Origin: JAAYUJ01 sp963698165
Lineage (GTDB): Bacteria; Desulfobacterota; Syntrophobacteria; Syntrophobacterales; Syntrophobacteraceae
Length of the DNA stretch: 64,000 nt
Direction of reading: 5' to 3'
NCBI GenBank assembly: GCA_963698165.1
Contig: CAVOPT010000006.1
Location: forward strand, 124,001-188,000
The notes under the pieces are model-generated. The model saw only the letters and a program-made list of their open reading frames with translations. It did no database searches and was not told where the DNA came from. This document shows positions 33,751-44,000 of this stretch, one piece after another. The stretch's first letter is position 1; every line of letters begins with the position of its first letter. The translations under genes and the position numbers were made by a program.

Positions 33751-34704
33751 CTAATGGAGAATCTCAAAAAGCGTGCTGATCGAATCCTCGTTGTGGATGT
33801 TCCTGACGGCCGCCGAAAAAAGCCGGCAAGAGGGCAGGCACATGATCTTCGAGCACTTCGCCACCTCGGGGCGCAGGGGCAGGGTGTCGGTCACCACAAG
33901 AGTTTTCAGGAGACTGTTTTCAATGCGGTCCACCGCTGGACCGGACAAAACCGCATGGGTCACGCAGGCGTGCACTTCCTTGGCGCCTTTTTCAGCCAGG
34001 CTTCTGGTCGCTTCGACGAGGGTCCCGGCAGTGTCGACCATGTCATCAAGAACCATGGCGGTCCGTCCTTCCACCTCACCAATGATGTTCAGGGCTTCGG
34101 CGGCGTTCACGTCCGAGCGCCTCTTGTCGATCAGAGCAAGACCTGCCTTGAGTCGCCTCGCATAGGCTCTGGCTCTCGCAACTCCGCCGGCATCAGGAGA
34201 CACGATCACGAGCCCGTTGTTGAAGTTCTCTCGAATGTAAGGAAGCAGAACGGGAGAGGCATACAGATTGTCCACGGGTATATCGAAGAAACCCTGAATC
34301 TGCCCTGCATGCAGGTCCATGGTGAGAATGCGGTGGGCACCAGCCCTGGTGATGAGGTCGGCCACGAGGCGGGCGGTGATGGGCACGCGGGGTTTGTTCT
34401 TCCGATCCTGCCTCGCATAACTGTAGTAAGGGATGACCGCGGTGATCCTCCGTGCCGAGGCCCTCTTGAGGGCATCGATCATGACCAGGAGCTCCATCAA
34501 GTGGTCGTTGACAGGAGCTGCACCGGACTGCACCACAAAGACGTCTGCCCCGCGAACGTTTTCTCCGATTTCGACGCGAACCTCGCCATCACTGAACCTG
34601 GACACCAGCGCCTTGCCCAGGTGCATCTCAAGGTCTCCACAGATCTGTTCCGCCAGCGCCCTGTTACTGTTGCCGGCAAAAATCTTCATGCCATAAGTTG
34701 CCAT
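33751..34704 (-). CDS. prs: Ribose-phosphate pyrophosphokinase
   Basis: 317 residues, standard length. It makes PRPP from ribose-5-phosphate and ATP. Visible: IFAGNSNRALAEQIC, FSDGEVRVEIGENVRGADVF, YYSYARQDRKNKPR (catalytic flexible loop), TMDLHAGQIQGFFDIPVDN and the PRPP loop VLDDMVDTAGTLVEA. Cytoplasmic. The C-terminal 40 residues (CSKIMCLPSCRLFSAAVRNI) deviate slightly from the common HPVFSGPAxERI motif, where the sequence has HAVLSGPAVDRI. Related genes downstream of PRPP in this window are guaB/guaA, hisA and hisC. Confidence 0.96.
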   Translation of the reverse strand: MATYGMKIFAGNSNRALAEQICGDLEMHLGKALVSRFSDGEVRVEIGENVRGADVFVVQSGAAPVNDHLMELLVMIDALKRASARRITAVIPYYSYARQDRKNKPRVPITARLVADLITRAGAHRILTMDLHAGQIQGFFDIPVDNLYASPVLLPYIRENFNNGLVIVSPDAGGVARARAYARRLKAGLALIDKRRSDVNAAEALNIIGEVEGRTAMVLDDMVDTAGTLVEATRSLAEKGAKEVHACVTHAVLSGPAVDRIENSLLKTLVVTDTLPLRPEVAKCSKIMCLPSCRLFSAAVRNIHNEDSISTLFEILH

Positions 34705-34872
34705 GGATATCCAACCTCTCTCAATAGAACTCTATTCGGGGAATCACAGCGGGGAGAGTCACTTTCATAGTACAGGCGGTACCAAATGGCAACCCCTTTT
34801 CTTCCATTTCCACGATGCCAAAAACGACGGTGGGTTCTAACCATCTATTTGATTTTGTATACTAAACGTCAT

Positions 34873-35619
34873 TCAGATGTTCTCGAGATCATCTCCCTGG
34901 AAGCAGTAACCTTCGTGGCCCGGCCAGTAGATGAATCGATGGCAGTGGGGGCATTGATGGATGGTCTCGTCGCGCTGCAATTCGATGAATTTCTGGGGAG
35001 GAATGTTCAGGTTGCAGACCTTGCAGATCCCGCTTTCCACGGGGGCCACGGCGACACCTGAACGCTTCTCGATGAGGGACTCCGAGCGCTTCAGGAGATC
35101 GGGGTCCATTCTCTCCCGAACCTTTTGCTGCAAGGCTTCTATCTGCTCGAGTCGTCCGCTCATCCGTGCGTTTTCCAACTCGAGGGCGCGCTTGTCTTCA
35201 TCCAGTCTCTTCTTCCGCTTGTCAACCTCGGCTTCCAGGGTCCTGAGCTCTCGGCTCAAGACCTCGATGCGATCCATGAATTCCAGCGTCCCATCCTCCT
35301 TGATGCCGATTTCCTTTTTCAGATCCTCGATTTCCTTGAGAATCGCCGTGTATTCCTTGTTCGTCTTGACTTCGTTCATGCGCTGCTTGCTGCGGGCGAT
35401 CTTGCTTTCCAGGTCCGAAATCTCCTGCTCGAGAGATCGGTGCATCTTCTTGGCATGTTCATATTCCGCCTTCTTCGCAAGGTATTCCGCCTCAAACTGT
35501 TCGAACTCCTTCAAGAGCTCGGCGAGACGCTTGGGACTCTCCTCGTAGGAGCGAATCAGGCGGGACTTCTTGTCCTCCAATATTTGAAACTGGATCAGGC
35601 ATTTGAGTTGTTCAAGCAA
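34873..35619 (-). CDS. Coiled-coil C4 zinc-ribbon protein
   Basis: 248 residues. A long coiled coil occupies residues about 15-175 (heptad-rich, SRELRTLEAEVDKRKKRLDE), followed by a C-terminal zinc ribbon: CKVCN about residue 200, then CPHCHRFIYW. This is the conserved bacterial CdsZ/DUF164-type protein, associated with nucleic acid binding in relatives. It precedes the Nif3-like gene on the opposite end of the usual delta-proteobacterial pair (Nif3 gene first, 84 bases upstream). No membrane segment. Function in this organism unknown. Confidence 0.85.
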   Translation of the reverse strand: MLEQLKCLIQFQILEDKKSRLIRSYEESPKRLAELLKEFEQFEAEYLAKKAEYEHAKKMHRSLEQEISDLESKIARSKQRMNEVKTNKEYTAILKEIEDLKKEIGIKEDGTLEFMDRIEVLSRELRTLEAEVDKRKKRLDEDKRALELENARMSGRLEQIEALQQKVRERMDPDLLKRSESLIEKRSGVAVAPVESGICKVCNLNIPPQKFIELQRDETIHQCPHCHRFIYWPGHEGYCFQGDDLENI

Positions 35620-35703
35620 TGCGTACCTCCTCTGTGCTCACACAAGAGCCGTACCTCAAGAGTTTACCCAACGGATTGACGGCATCCCACGTCACCGCCC
35701 TGT

Positions 35704-36528
35704 TCATGATGTGTTTTTCGGAATCCAAAAAGGATCTCTCTCGGACGTCGCCACAAACACCTGGATGGAAATCCGCCGATTTTCCGCCACCGAGCGAAGA
35801 TAGGCGGCCAGCGGCTCAAGGATCAACCTTTCCGATGCGAAATGCCCCACATCGATCAAGGCCAATCCGGCCTCGACGGCTCGCTGGGCATCGTGGTACT
35901 TGACGTCGCCCGTGAGGAACACGTGGCAGCCGGCCCTCACGGCCAGATCCAGCAGGCTGCCACCGCTCCCCGTGCAGAGGGCCACTCGGTGAACCAGCCC
36001 GTCCCGGTTGCCGACCACCCGCAAATCAGAACGCCCAAGGATCCCGGCCGCCGTCTCCACCAAAGCGCCCAGAGTCATGGGCGCGGCCAGCAGGCCGATT
36101 CGTCCCATGCCCCCGTAAAGGCTTTCTCCCCGAAACGCGGGATCAATTTCCAGAGGTTCCAGGGAGCTCAGGGAGAACAGGCGTGCAAGGTGTTCGTTGG
36201 TCCCTTCCCGAGCTGCATCCAGGTTTGTGTGGGCCGCTATGACATGGAGTCCCAACCGGGCAGCTCTCAGGATGAGGCTCCCGGGATACTCATCCTCACG
36301 CACCGCCTTCACCGGCCGGAAGATGAGAGGATGATGGGTGACGACACACTGGCAGTTGCGCTCCTCGGCTTCCCCCATCGCGGCGGAAAGAGGATCGAGG
36401 GCAACGAGGATGCGCTCCACCGCCCCCCTGGGATCACCCACCTGGAGACCGCACTGATCCCACTGCGCCGCGTAGCGAAAAGGAGCGTAATCACTCAGCC
36501 AGCCGAGGATGTCCTCCACGAAAATCAT
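35704..36528 (-). CDS. Nif3-like dinuclear metal-centre protein
   Basis: 274 residues. Metal-binding residues of the family are in place: VVTHHPLIF (His62-63 region), VIAAHTNLDAAREG and, near the C-terminus, LIDVGHFASERLI (His and Glu). The N-terminus WDQCGLQVGD is diagnostic. Some relatives act as GTP cyclohydrolase-like or are annotated as such, but the true reaction is uncertain. Co-directional with the zinc-ribbon gene. Ahead of it is a strong palindromic terminator, so it has its own promoter or relies on read-through. Confidence 0.9.
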   Translation of the reverse strand: MIFVEDILGWLSDYAPFRYAAQWDQCGLQVGDPRGAVERILVALDPLSAAMGEAEERNCQCVVTHHPLIFRPVKAVREDEYPGSLILRAARLGLHVIAAHTNLDAAREGTNEHLARLFSLSSLEPLEIDPAFRGESLYGGMGRIGLLAAPMTLGALVETAAGILGRSDLRVVGNRDGLVHRVALCTGSGGSLLDLAVRAGCHVFLTGDVKYHDAQRAVEAGLALIDVGHFASERLILEPLAAYLRSVAENRRISIQVFVATSERDPFWIPKNTS

Positions 36529-36545
36529 GTGTCACGCGATCCAGA

Positions 36546-36585
36546 AAAAAATGGGGGTGTTCCCGCGGGAACACCCCCATTTTTT
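36546..36585. terminator. Perfect 40-bp palindromic terminator
   Basis: A GC-rich stem (GGGGGTGTTCCCGC and its complement) flanked by A6 and T6 makes a perfect palindrome with no loop, so it could stop transcription in both directions. It lies just after the tRNA-Met gene and before nif3, ending the rpoD/tRNA transcript. Confidence 0.9.
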
Positions 36586-36720
36586 CTCGGTTCTGTATTC
36601 CGGAAGCTCACTTCCGACCACCCCCCCTCTTGGGGGGACACGTTTCCTTTTCGGGCAGATGCATGCTCCCATGACCACCTGGTCTTCCGCTTTCCGCTTC
36701 CATCACTGGTTTTTTTCTGA

Positions 36721-36796
36721 TGGTGGGCCCACCTGGCCTCGAACCAGGGACCGACCGGTTATGAGCCGGTGGCTCTACCAGCTGAGCTATGGGCCC
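36721..36796 (-). tRNA. tRNA-Met (CAT anticodon)
   Basis: 76 bases with encoded CCA. Acceptor stem GGGCCCA/TGGGCCC pairs over 7 bp, D arm GCTC...GAGC, anticodon stem ACCGG/CCGGT with loop CTCATAA, T arm CCTGG/CCAGG with TTCGAGG. CAT could also be read by tRNA-Ile2 after lysidine modification; elongator Met is preferred but not certain. The 5' end does not have the initiator feature of a mismatched first pair. Confidence 0.9.
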
Positions 36797-36868
36797 CCAT
36801 TCCTTCAAACACCTGAAAGTCTTTATATAATGAGCCACTTGGAAATATGTCAAGCCAAATTGAAATGA

Positions 36869-38668
<1,800 letters not shown>

Positions 38669-38682
38669 CGGTCATTCTCTCC

Positions 38683-40533
38683 CTAGTTGTTTTCCGATGC
38701 TGCCCGGCCCTTCTTCCTCATGGAACCAAGCTCCTGAATGCGCGCCAAGAGGCATTTGACCTCCTGCACATCCCCCGCATGCTCCGCCTGCCGCAGCGCC
38801 TCCTGCAGATCGGAGCATTCCCATCTTGTCTTTCTTCCCAGAAGCGCCTCCAACCAGTCCTCCATTTGGATCCGCGGCTCGTGTATTTCACCCGCGTCCA
38901 GCAGGAGCCTCGTGTAAAGCCCTTTCGTTCCCTCATCCGGGAGCGAGTCGTAAGCCGTTCTCGGACCCACCCCTGTCGGCGTCTCGCACAACGACTCGAT
39001 GAGGGTCTCAGCAATGATTTTCAATCGGGGCTCCCGGAAACAAGCCAACGCACTGGACGAATCCACCGCTTCAATGAGTTCCGGATACTTGATCATCAGC
39101 CGCACTATGCTTTCTTCAAGGGATGGAGACCCTTCCAATCTTGCAGCGGATGCATGGGGCCGACCCGGAGATCCTCGAAAAAAGCGTTTGCTTCCGTGTC
39201 CTAGCTGCCGTTCTATGGTCTCTTCCGAAAGGGAAAGACGATCAGACACCAGGCGCAGGTATTCCGCCCGGAGGACAGGCTGCTGCGCGGCTTCGAAGAG
39301 GGGTTTGAGCTCTGCGATCACTCCTCCCTTGCCCGACACGCTCCCATCCCATGCGTCCAGAACCTTCCGCATGGCGAAAGTCCCCAGGTCCTGCCGCTTC
39401 TGGACCAGGCGTTCGAAACCCGCCAGCCCCTCTCTTCCGAGGAAGTCGTCAGGATCCATGCCCCGGGGGAACCGAAGGCAGCTGACGGACATTTCCTCTT
39501 GAAGAAACAGGGGCAGGGAGCGGACCATGGCCTTTTCTCCGGCCTCATCCGCGTCATAGGCCAAAATGACCTCATCGGCCATCCTCTTGAGGAGGCGCAC
39601 CTGCTGGGCCGTCAAAGCCGTGCCCAGGGTTGCCACAACCCGGTAGAATCCCTGGGCGTGAAAGGCGAGAAGGTCCATGTAGCCTTCCACGAGAACCACC
39701 TGCCGGACATCCCGGCAGGCCTCCCTGGCCCTGAACAGCTGGTACAGCATGCGGCCCTTCTGGTAAACCAGGGTCTCGGGGCTGTTGAGGTACTTGGGCT
39801 CATCACGGGCGTCGGCGGCAAGGATCCTTCCCCCGAAGCCCACAATGCGGCCACGGTCATCCTTGATTGGGAAGATCAGGCGATTCCTGAAGCGATCATA
39901 AAACCTGGAACCGTCCCGGGGGCTCTTGGCGAGGAGACCTGCCTTGACTCCCAGTTCGAGGTCGGTCCCCAGTTTCCTGAAGTGTCTCACGAGGCTGTCC
40001 CATTCCGCTGGGGCGTATCCCATGCGCTCTTCTTCCACGACCTGAGGGGGCAAACCGCGCTTGGCCAGATACTCCCGGGCCGTCCGCCCCGATTCACTGT
40101 GGAGGAGTTGCCCGCGAAAGAACTCCCCACTCGCATGGAGCACCGCATACAATTCTTCCTTTTCCTTGCGGGCCGCCTCCATCACACCCGCGGAAGCCCC
40201 GAGGCCCGGATCCCTCTCCGGCAGAGCAATATGAAAGCGATCGGCGAGATGTCTGATGGCATCATTGAATGGGAGGTTCTGATGCTTCATCACAAAGGTC
40301 AGGACATCCCCGCCGATTCCACATCCAAAGCAGTGATAGAGCTGATTGTTGGAGTCGACCGTAAAGGAAGGGGTCTTTTCCTGGTGGAAAGGGCACAATC
40401 CCACGTGACGGCTCCCGGCACGACGCAGCGGAACCACCTGTCCAATTACATCAATAATGTCGACGGATTGTTTTACCAGAGTGGCGAGATCGGAGGTATT
40501 CACAGAAAGCGGCCCACTCCTCTCGGAAGCCAT
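38683..40533 (-). CDS. dnaG: DNA primase
   Basis: 616 residues. Zinc finger CPFHQEKTPSFTVD...HCFGCGIGGDVLTF near 38-70; TOPRIM core VVLVEGYMDLLAFH and VILAYDADEAGEKA; the basic RNA polymerase-like region RFRNRLIFPIKDDRGRIVG. The C-terminal helicase-binding domain is weakly conserved. ATG 40533 has GGGGGGAG 6 bases upstream; the frame is open 11 codons further. Followed by rpoD at 14 bases. rpsU, the usual third partner, is replaced by yqeY upstream. Confidence 0.96.
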   Translation of the reverse strand: MASERSGPLSVNTSDLATLVKQSVDIIDVIGQVVPLRRAGSRHVGLCPFHQEKTPSFTVDSNNQLYHCFGCGIGGDVLTFVMKHQNLPFNDAIRHLADRFHIALPERDPGLGASAGVMEAARKEKEELYAVLHASGEFFRGQLLHSESGRTAREYLAKRGLPPQVVEEERMGYAPAEWDSLVRHFRKLGTDLELGVKAGLLAKSPRDGSRFYDRFRNRLIFPIKDDRGRIVGFGGRILAADARDEPKYLNSPETLVYQKGRMLYQLFRAREACRDVRQVVLVEGYMDLLAFHAQGFYRVVATLGTALTAQQVRLLKRMADEVILAYDADEAGEKAMVRSLPLFLQEEMSVSCLRFPRGMDPDDFLGREGLAGFERLVQKRQDLGTFAMRKVLDAWDGSVSGKGGVIAELKPLFEAAQQPVLRAEYLRLVSDRLSLSEETIERQLGHGSKRFFRGSPGRPHASAARLEGSPSLEESIVRLMIKYPELIEAVDSSSALACFREPRLKIIAETLIESLCETPTGVGPRTAYDSLPDEGTKGLYTRLLLDAGEIHEPRIQMEDWLEALLGRKTRWECSDLQEALRQAEHAGDVQEVKCLLARIQELGSMRKKGRAASENN

Positions 40534-40838
40534 CAACAACTCCCCCCCATTTTCCTGGACTGGCAAACTTCCAATTCTTATCGGCTATCGAAGACAAAAT
40601 CAAGGGGTGGGGAAAAGTTTTGGGTGGGTCGAAAGTAATTTGGCGCATCCAACGAGGCTTGGCAATCACGCTTTTCCCACGACCTGACGCTGGAAAAGCG
40701 GCCCCACGGGCCAGCTAAGCAAGCGCCACATGAATGGGTGTTCGATATCCAGCCGTCATGCACTCAAAGACAGGGCATACAGGCTTTTCTCTTACAATCC
40801 CGAAAAACATGCTGGGGCATGATCCGGCCCCAAGGGCC
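40534..40838. other. Gap between yqeY and dnaG with an inverted repeat
   Basis: 305 bases. A 9-bp inverted repeat CGCTTTTCC/GGAAAAGCG (40669-40677 and 40692-40700, loop 14) could be a weak attenuator between yqeY and dnaG. No T-run follows. No gene recognised. Confidence 0.45.
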
Positions 40839-41282
40839 TTATTGCAGTTTCCTTCGCACGAGCTCGTTCACCAGCTTTCCGTCCGCTCTCCCGGACACTT
40901 TGGGCATGAGTGCCTTCATGACTTTTCCCATGTCCTTGACGGACACGGCGCCCACCTCTGAGACGGCTTCGGCCACAATTCTCTCCAGTTCCTCCTCAAC
41001 CAGGGGCTCGGGCAGAAAAGCCTGCAGTACCCGAATTTCCGCTTCCTCACTTTCAGCAAGGTCCCGGCGGCTTGCCTTCCCGTATTGCTCTATGGAGTCT
41101 CGTCTCTGCTTGATCTGCGCGGAGATCACCTGTTGGATCTCCGCCTCGTTGAGGGACCTCTTGATCTCCTTTTCCTTGATCTTCATGGCCGTCAAAAGAA
41201 GGCGCACGGCATTGAGCTTGCTCTCGTCCCGGGCCCTCATGGCCTCCTTGAGTGTCTCTTCAATGCTCTGGAAAAGTTCCAT
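40839..41282 (-). CDS. GatB/YqeY domain protein
   Basis: 147 residues. Helical YqeY-type protein: ELFQSIEETLKEAMRARDES, LNAVRLLLTAMKIKEKE, EEAEIRVLQAFLPEPLVEEE and VKDMGKVMKALMPKVSGRAD. The C-terminal half resembles the tRNA-binding tail of GatB; the isolated form's role is not established. Start 41282 follows GAGG; an ATG 4 codons earlier is open. It comes 8 bases after the hisA stop and leads toward dnaG-rpoD. Confidence 0.9.
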   Translation of the reverse strand: MELFQSIEETLKEAMRARDESKLNAVRLLLTAMKIKEKEIKRSLNEAEIQQVISAQIKQRRDSIEQYGKASRRDLAESEEAEIRVLQAFLPEPLVEEELERIVAEAVSEVGAVSVKDMGKVMKALMPKVSGRADGKLVNELVRRKLQ

Positions 41283-41290
41283 GGTCCGCC

Positions 41291-42052
41291 TCACTTCCCG
41301 GGGGTGGTCTTGCCTTGGACCTCCAGATAGGCCTCGATGAAGGCTAGTGCCTCTCTCAGATCGAGGGTCCCGTCGTAGATCGCCCTCCCGGTGATCACCC
41401 CGGCTAGCCCCAGGGCAACGAGAGGCAGCAAGGCCTTGATGTCATCGATGCTTGCGACTCCGCCGGAGGCAATGACCGGGATTCCGATGGATTTGAGAAA
41501 ACGGCGCGTGGCATCAATGTTGACGCCAGACTGCATCCCGTCCCGATGAATATCCGTGTAAATGATGGCCCCGAGGTGGAGGTGGGAAAAACGGCGCACC
41601 AGGGAGACGGCGTCCGTCCCCGTGGTCTCCTTCCACCCCTCGATGGCCACCAGTCCATGACGGGCGTCGATGCCGAGGGCGACGCGCCCCGGAAAGACCC
41701 CGCAGGCTTCTTCCACGAGCTCAGGCCGGCGGAGCGCGGCGGTTCCCAATATCACCCGGTTCACTCCCATCTCGAGGTAATCTTTGATGGTTTCCAGGTG
41801 GCGAATACCCCCACCCACCTGGACGGGGATCCTCACGGCACTCAGGATGGAGGCGATGGCCCCCCGATTCCTGGGCTCGCTGGAGAAGGCCCCGTCAAGG
41901 TCCACCACGTGGAGCCATTGGGCGCCCTCCTCCTCCCACCTCCGGGCCACTGCCGCCGGGTCGTTGCCATACACCGTGGAACGCCTGGGATCGCCTTGCA
42001 TGAGCCGCACGCACTGGCCGTCCTTTATGTCAATCGCCGGAAAGATGATCAT
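41291..42052 (-). CDS. hisA: ProFAR isomerase, histidine biosynthesis
   Basis: 253 residues, a TIM-barrel. Catalytic aspartates appear in FPAIDIKDGQCVRL (Asp8) and, in the second half, IIYTDIHRDGMQSGVN (Asp about 130). Phosphate-binding loops are QVGGGIRHLETI and VIASGGVASIDDI. HisF has a related barrel but lacks this opening. Start 42052 has GGAGG 7 bases upstream. hisC lies at 51.6 kb, so the pathway is dispersed. It overlaps no neighbour; ybgC ends 41 bases upstream. Confidence 0.95.
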   Translation of the reverse strand: MIIFPAIDIKDGQCVRLMQGDPRRSTVYGNDPAAVARRWEEEGAQWLHVVDLDGAFSSEPRNRGAIASILSAVRIPVQVGGGIRHLETIKDYLEMGVNRVILGTAALRRPELVEEACGVFPGRVALGIDARHGLVAIEGWKETTGTDAVSLVRRFSHLHLGAIIYTDIHRDGMQSGVNIDATRRFLKSIGIPVIASGGVASIDDIKALLPLVALGLAGVITGRAIYDGTLDLREALAFIEAYLEVQGKTTPGK

Positions 42053-42093
42053 GGGCGCCCTCCGTGAAACACTGTTCTCGTTCAAAACCCGGA

Positions 42094-42492
42094 TCATTGC
42101 CTCTCGGGCTCGAGAAGCTCTCTTAAAAACACCGGGGGCTTGAGCACTTTCCGATCCCTTGTCACACAGGCATGAACCGTGTGGCCGCTGGCGAGAACCT
42201 CACCTTCCCTGGTCACCTCGTAATCGAATCGCAACCGGGCTCTTCCCTCGAATTTGAAGGAGCTTTGGATGGTAAGGATGTCGTCGTAAAACGCTGGCCG
42301 GCTGTAGTTACAATGGGCCTCCACCACGGGAAGGTACACACCCCGTTCCTCGAGCTCCCGGTAGCTCATTCCCCTGGCCCGAAACCACTCTGCGCGTCCC
42401 ACCTCGAACCACTTGAGGTAGTTGCCGTAATAGGCCTGACCCATTGCGTCGGTGTCACCGTATAGAACCCTGATTTCAGCCCGAACCTTCAT
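42094..42492 (-). CDS. YbgC/FadM-type acyl-CoA thioesterase
   Basis: 132 residues, single hotdog domain. The signature is LYGDTDAMGQAYYGNYLKWF (active-site Asp in YxDTDxxGxxYxxxYxxW), then EVGRAEWFRARGMSYRELEE and VEAHCNYSRPAFYDDIL. It hydrolyses acyl-CoA thioesters; the acyl group is not readable. First gene of the hisA-yqeY-dnaG-rpoD run. Confidence 0.9.
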   Translation of the reverse strand: MKVRAEIRVLYGDTDAMGQAYYGNYLKWFEVGRAEWFRARGMSYRELEERGVYLPVVEAHCNYSRPAFYDDILTIQSSFKFEGRARLRFDYEVTREGEVLASGHTVHACVTRDRKVLKPPVFLRELLEPERQ

Positions 42493-42645
42493 GCGCTCCG
42501 ATCTTCAACCCGGCCGGAGGGTGTCCGTGAGACCGATTTCCTGTGGCTCTTCCCCACCCCCCCACTCGTCCGAATTGGGAAATGCACACGGCACGTCGAG
42601 AAGCCCTCTATTCTCCTCCCCTGCCGAGCGTTCCTCTCAGCCCCG

Positions 42646-43875
42646 TCAGGCAGAAGCCCCGACGAAGTGTCTGAAAAGCTCTTCTCCGTCGGCGATTTCC
42701 CACCCCGTCGCTCTTGCGGCCCTCTCGCTGAATGCCTGGCCGGGGATGCAACTCCTGGAGGCACCTTGGAGGTCCGCGATGAACAGGAGGGGCACCGGAT
42801 CTTTCACATGAGTTCGCCTGGCAATGGGGGTGAGATGATCCGCAAGGACCAGGATCCTCACCCTGGGGTGCTTCCGGGCCCGTTCGACGACGGGTCCCAC
42901 CACCCTTGCGTCGAAGTCTTCGATGGCCTGGATCTTCTTCTCGATGCTTCCCTCGTGCCCCGCCTCGTCAGGGGCCTCGATATGCACGTACACGAACTGC
43001 CCCCTCTCGAGGGATTCCATGGCCGCGTCCACCTTGCCCGCGTAGTTTGTGTCCAGGTATCCCGTGGCGCCGGGGACATGGATCGGATCGAGGCCGGCGT
43101 AGACTCCCAGCCCCTTCAGGAGATCCACCGCGGAAATCATGGCACCCTTGAGTCCAAAATTTTCCTCGAGGGTGGGCATGGATGGGGCCTTTCCCTGACC
43201 CCACAGCCATACGGCGTTGGCGGGCCGTTTGCCTTCCGCCGCGCGCTTCAGGTTCACCGGATGCTCGGGCAGTATCACGGAAGCCCGCTCCATGAAGGAG
43301 AGAATGACGGGCTCCTCCTCGTACACCTTCATGTATTGGAACACAGGCTCCCCGGAAATGTCGTGTGGAGGGGTGGTCCGGAGATCTTCCCTTCCCCCGG
43401 CCCACACGAGGAGGTGACGGTAGCTCACTCCTGGATAAAGGCGCAGCGGAGTTCCCTCCACCGCTTCCTGCAGCGCCGAGATGAGCTCGCCGGCCTCCCC
43501 TGTGGTGATGTGGCCGGCTGAGTAGTCTCCCATCCTCAGGACTCCGGCTCCGTCGCCCATGAGGTTCACCAGGTTGCAGCGGAAAGCCACTTCGTCGGGT
43601 TTGAGCCGGATCCCCATGCTGGCGGCTTCCAGGGGGGCCCTCCCCGTGTGATACTTGAGGGGGTCGTACCCGAGGAGGCTCATGTTGGCCACATCGCTTC
43701 CGGGTTCCATGGACTCCGGGATGGTGCGGACCATGCCCGCACGGCCGTTGCACATGAGCCAGTCCATGTTCGGGGTTCTGGCCACTTCGAGGGGTGTTTT
43801 CCCGTCAAGTTCGTCCAACGGGTAGTCGCCCATCCCATCACCGACGAGAATAATGTACTTCGTTTCCATACGCAT
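42646..43875 (-). CDS. ApgM-family protein, probable homoserine kinase analogue
   Basis: 409 residues. Alkaline-phosphatase superfamily, 2,3-bisphosphoglycerate-independent phosphoglycerate mutase of the ApgM type: YIILVGDGMGDYPLDEL (metal Asp), SDVANMSLLGYDPLKYHTGR (active-site Ser), HIEAPDEAGHEGSIEKKI and ADHLTPIARRTH (metal Asp-His). It is directly downstream of hom, and no thrB is visible. In other bacteria this ApgM subtype next to hom is predicted to act as homoserine kinase. ATG 43875 or 43869 fits; upstream codons look like hydrophobic noise. Either function is possible; context favours threonine synthesis. Confidence 0.82.
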   Translation of the reverse strand: MRMETKYIILVGDGMGDYPLDELDGKTPLEVARTPNMDWLMCNGRAGMVRTIPESMEPGSDVANMSLLGYDPLKYHTGRAPLEAASMGIRLKPDEVAFRCNLVNLMGDGAGVLRMGDYSAGHITTGEAGELISALQEAVEGTPLRLYPGVSYRHLLVWAGGREDLRTTPPHDISGEPVFQYMKVYEEEPVILSFMERASVILPEHPVNLKRAAEGKRPANAVWLWGQGKAPSMPTLEENFGLKGAMISAVDLLKGLGVYAGLDPIHVPGATGYLDTNYAGKVDAAMESLERGQFVYVHIEAPDEAGHEGSIEKKIQAIEDFDARVVGPVVERARKHPRVRILVLADHLTPIARRTHVKDPVPLLFIADLQGASRSCIPGQAFSERAARATGWEIADGEELFRHFVGASA

Positions 43876-44000
43876 CCCGTTGGACTCGCCGAGGAGTCCC
43901 AACTGTATTCCCCAGTTGCTTTTTACAACCACGAAGAGCACGAAGAAAAACAGTGGTTCAAATGAAATCACCGGGTTACAGAAAAAGCGGGTGACTTCGG

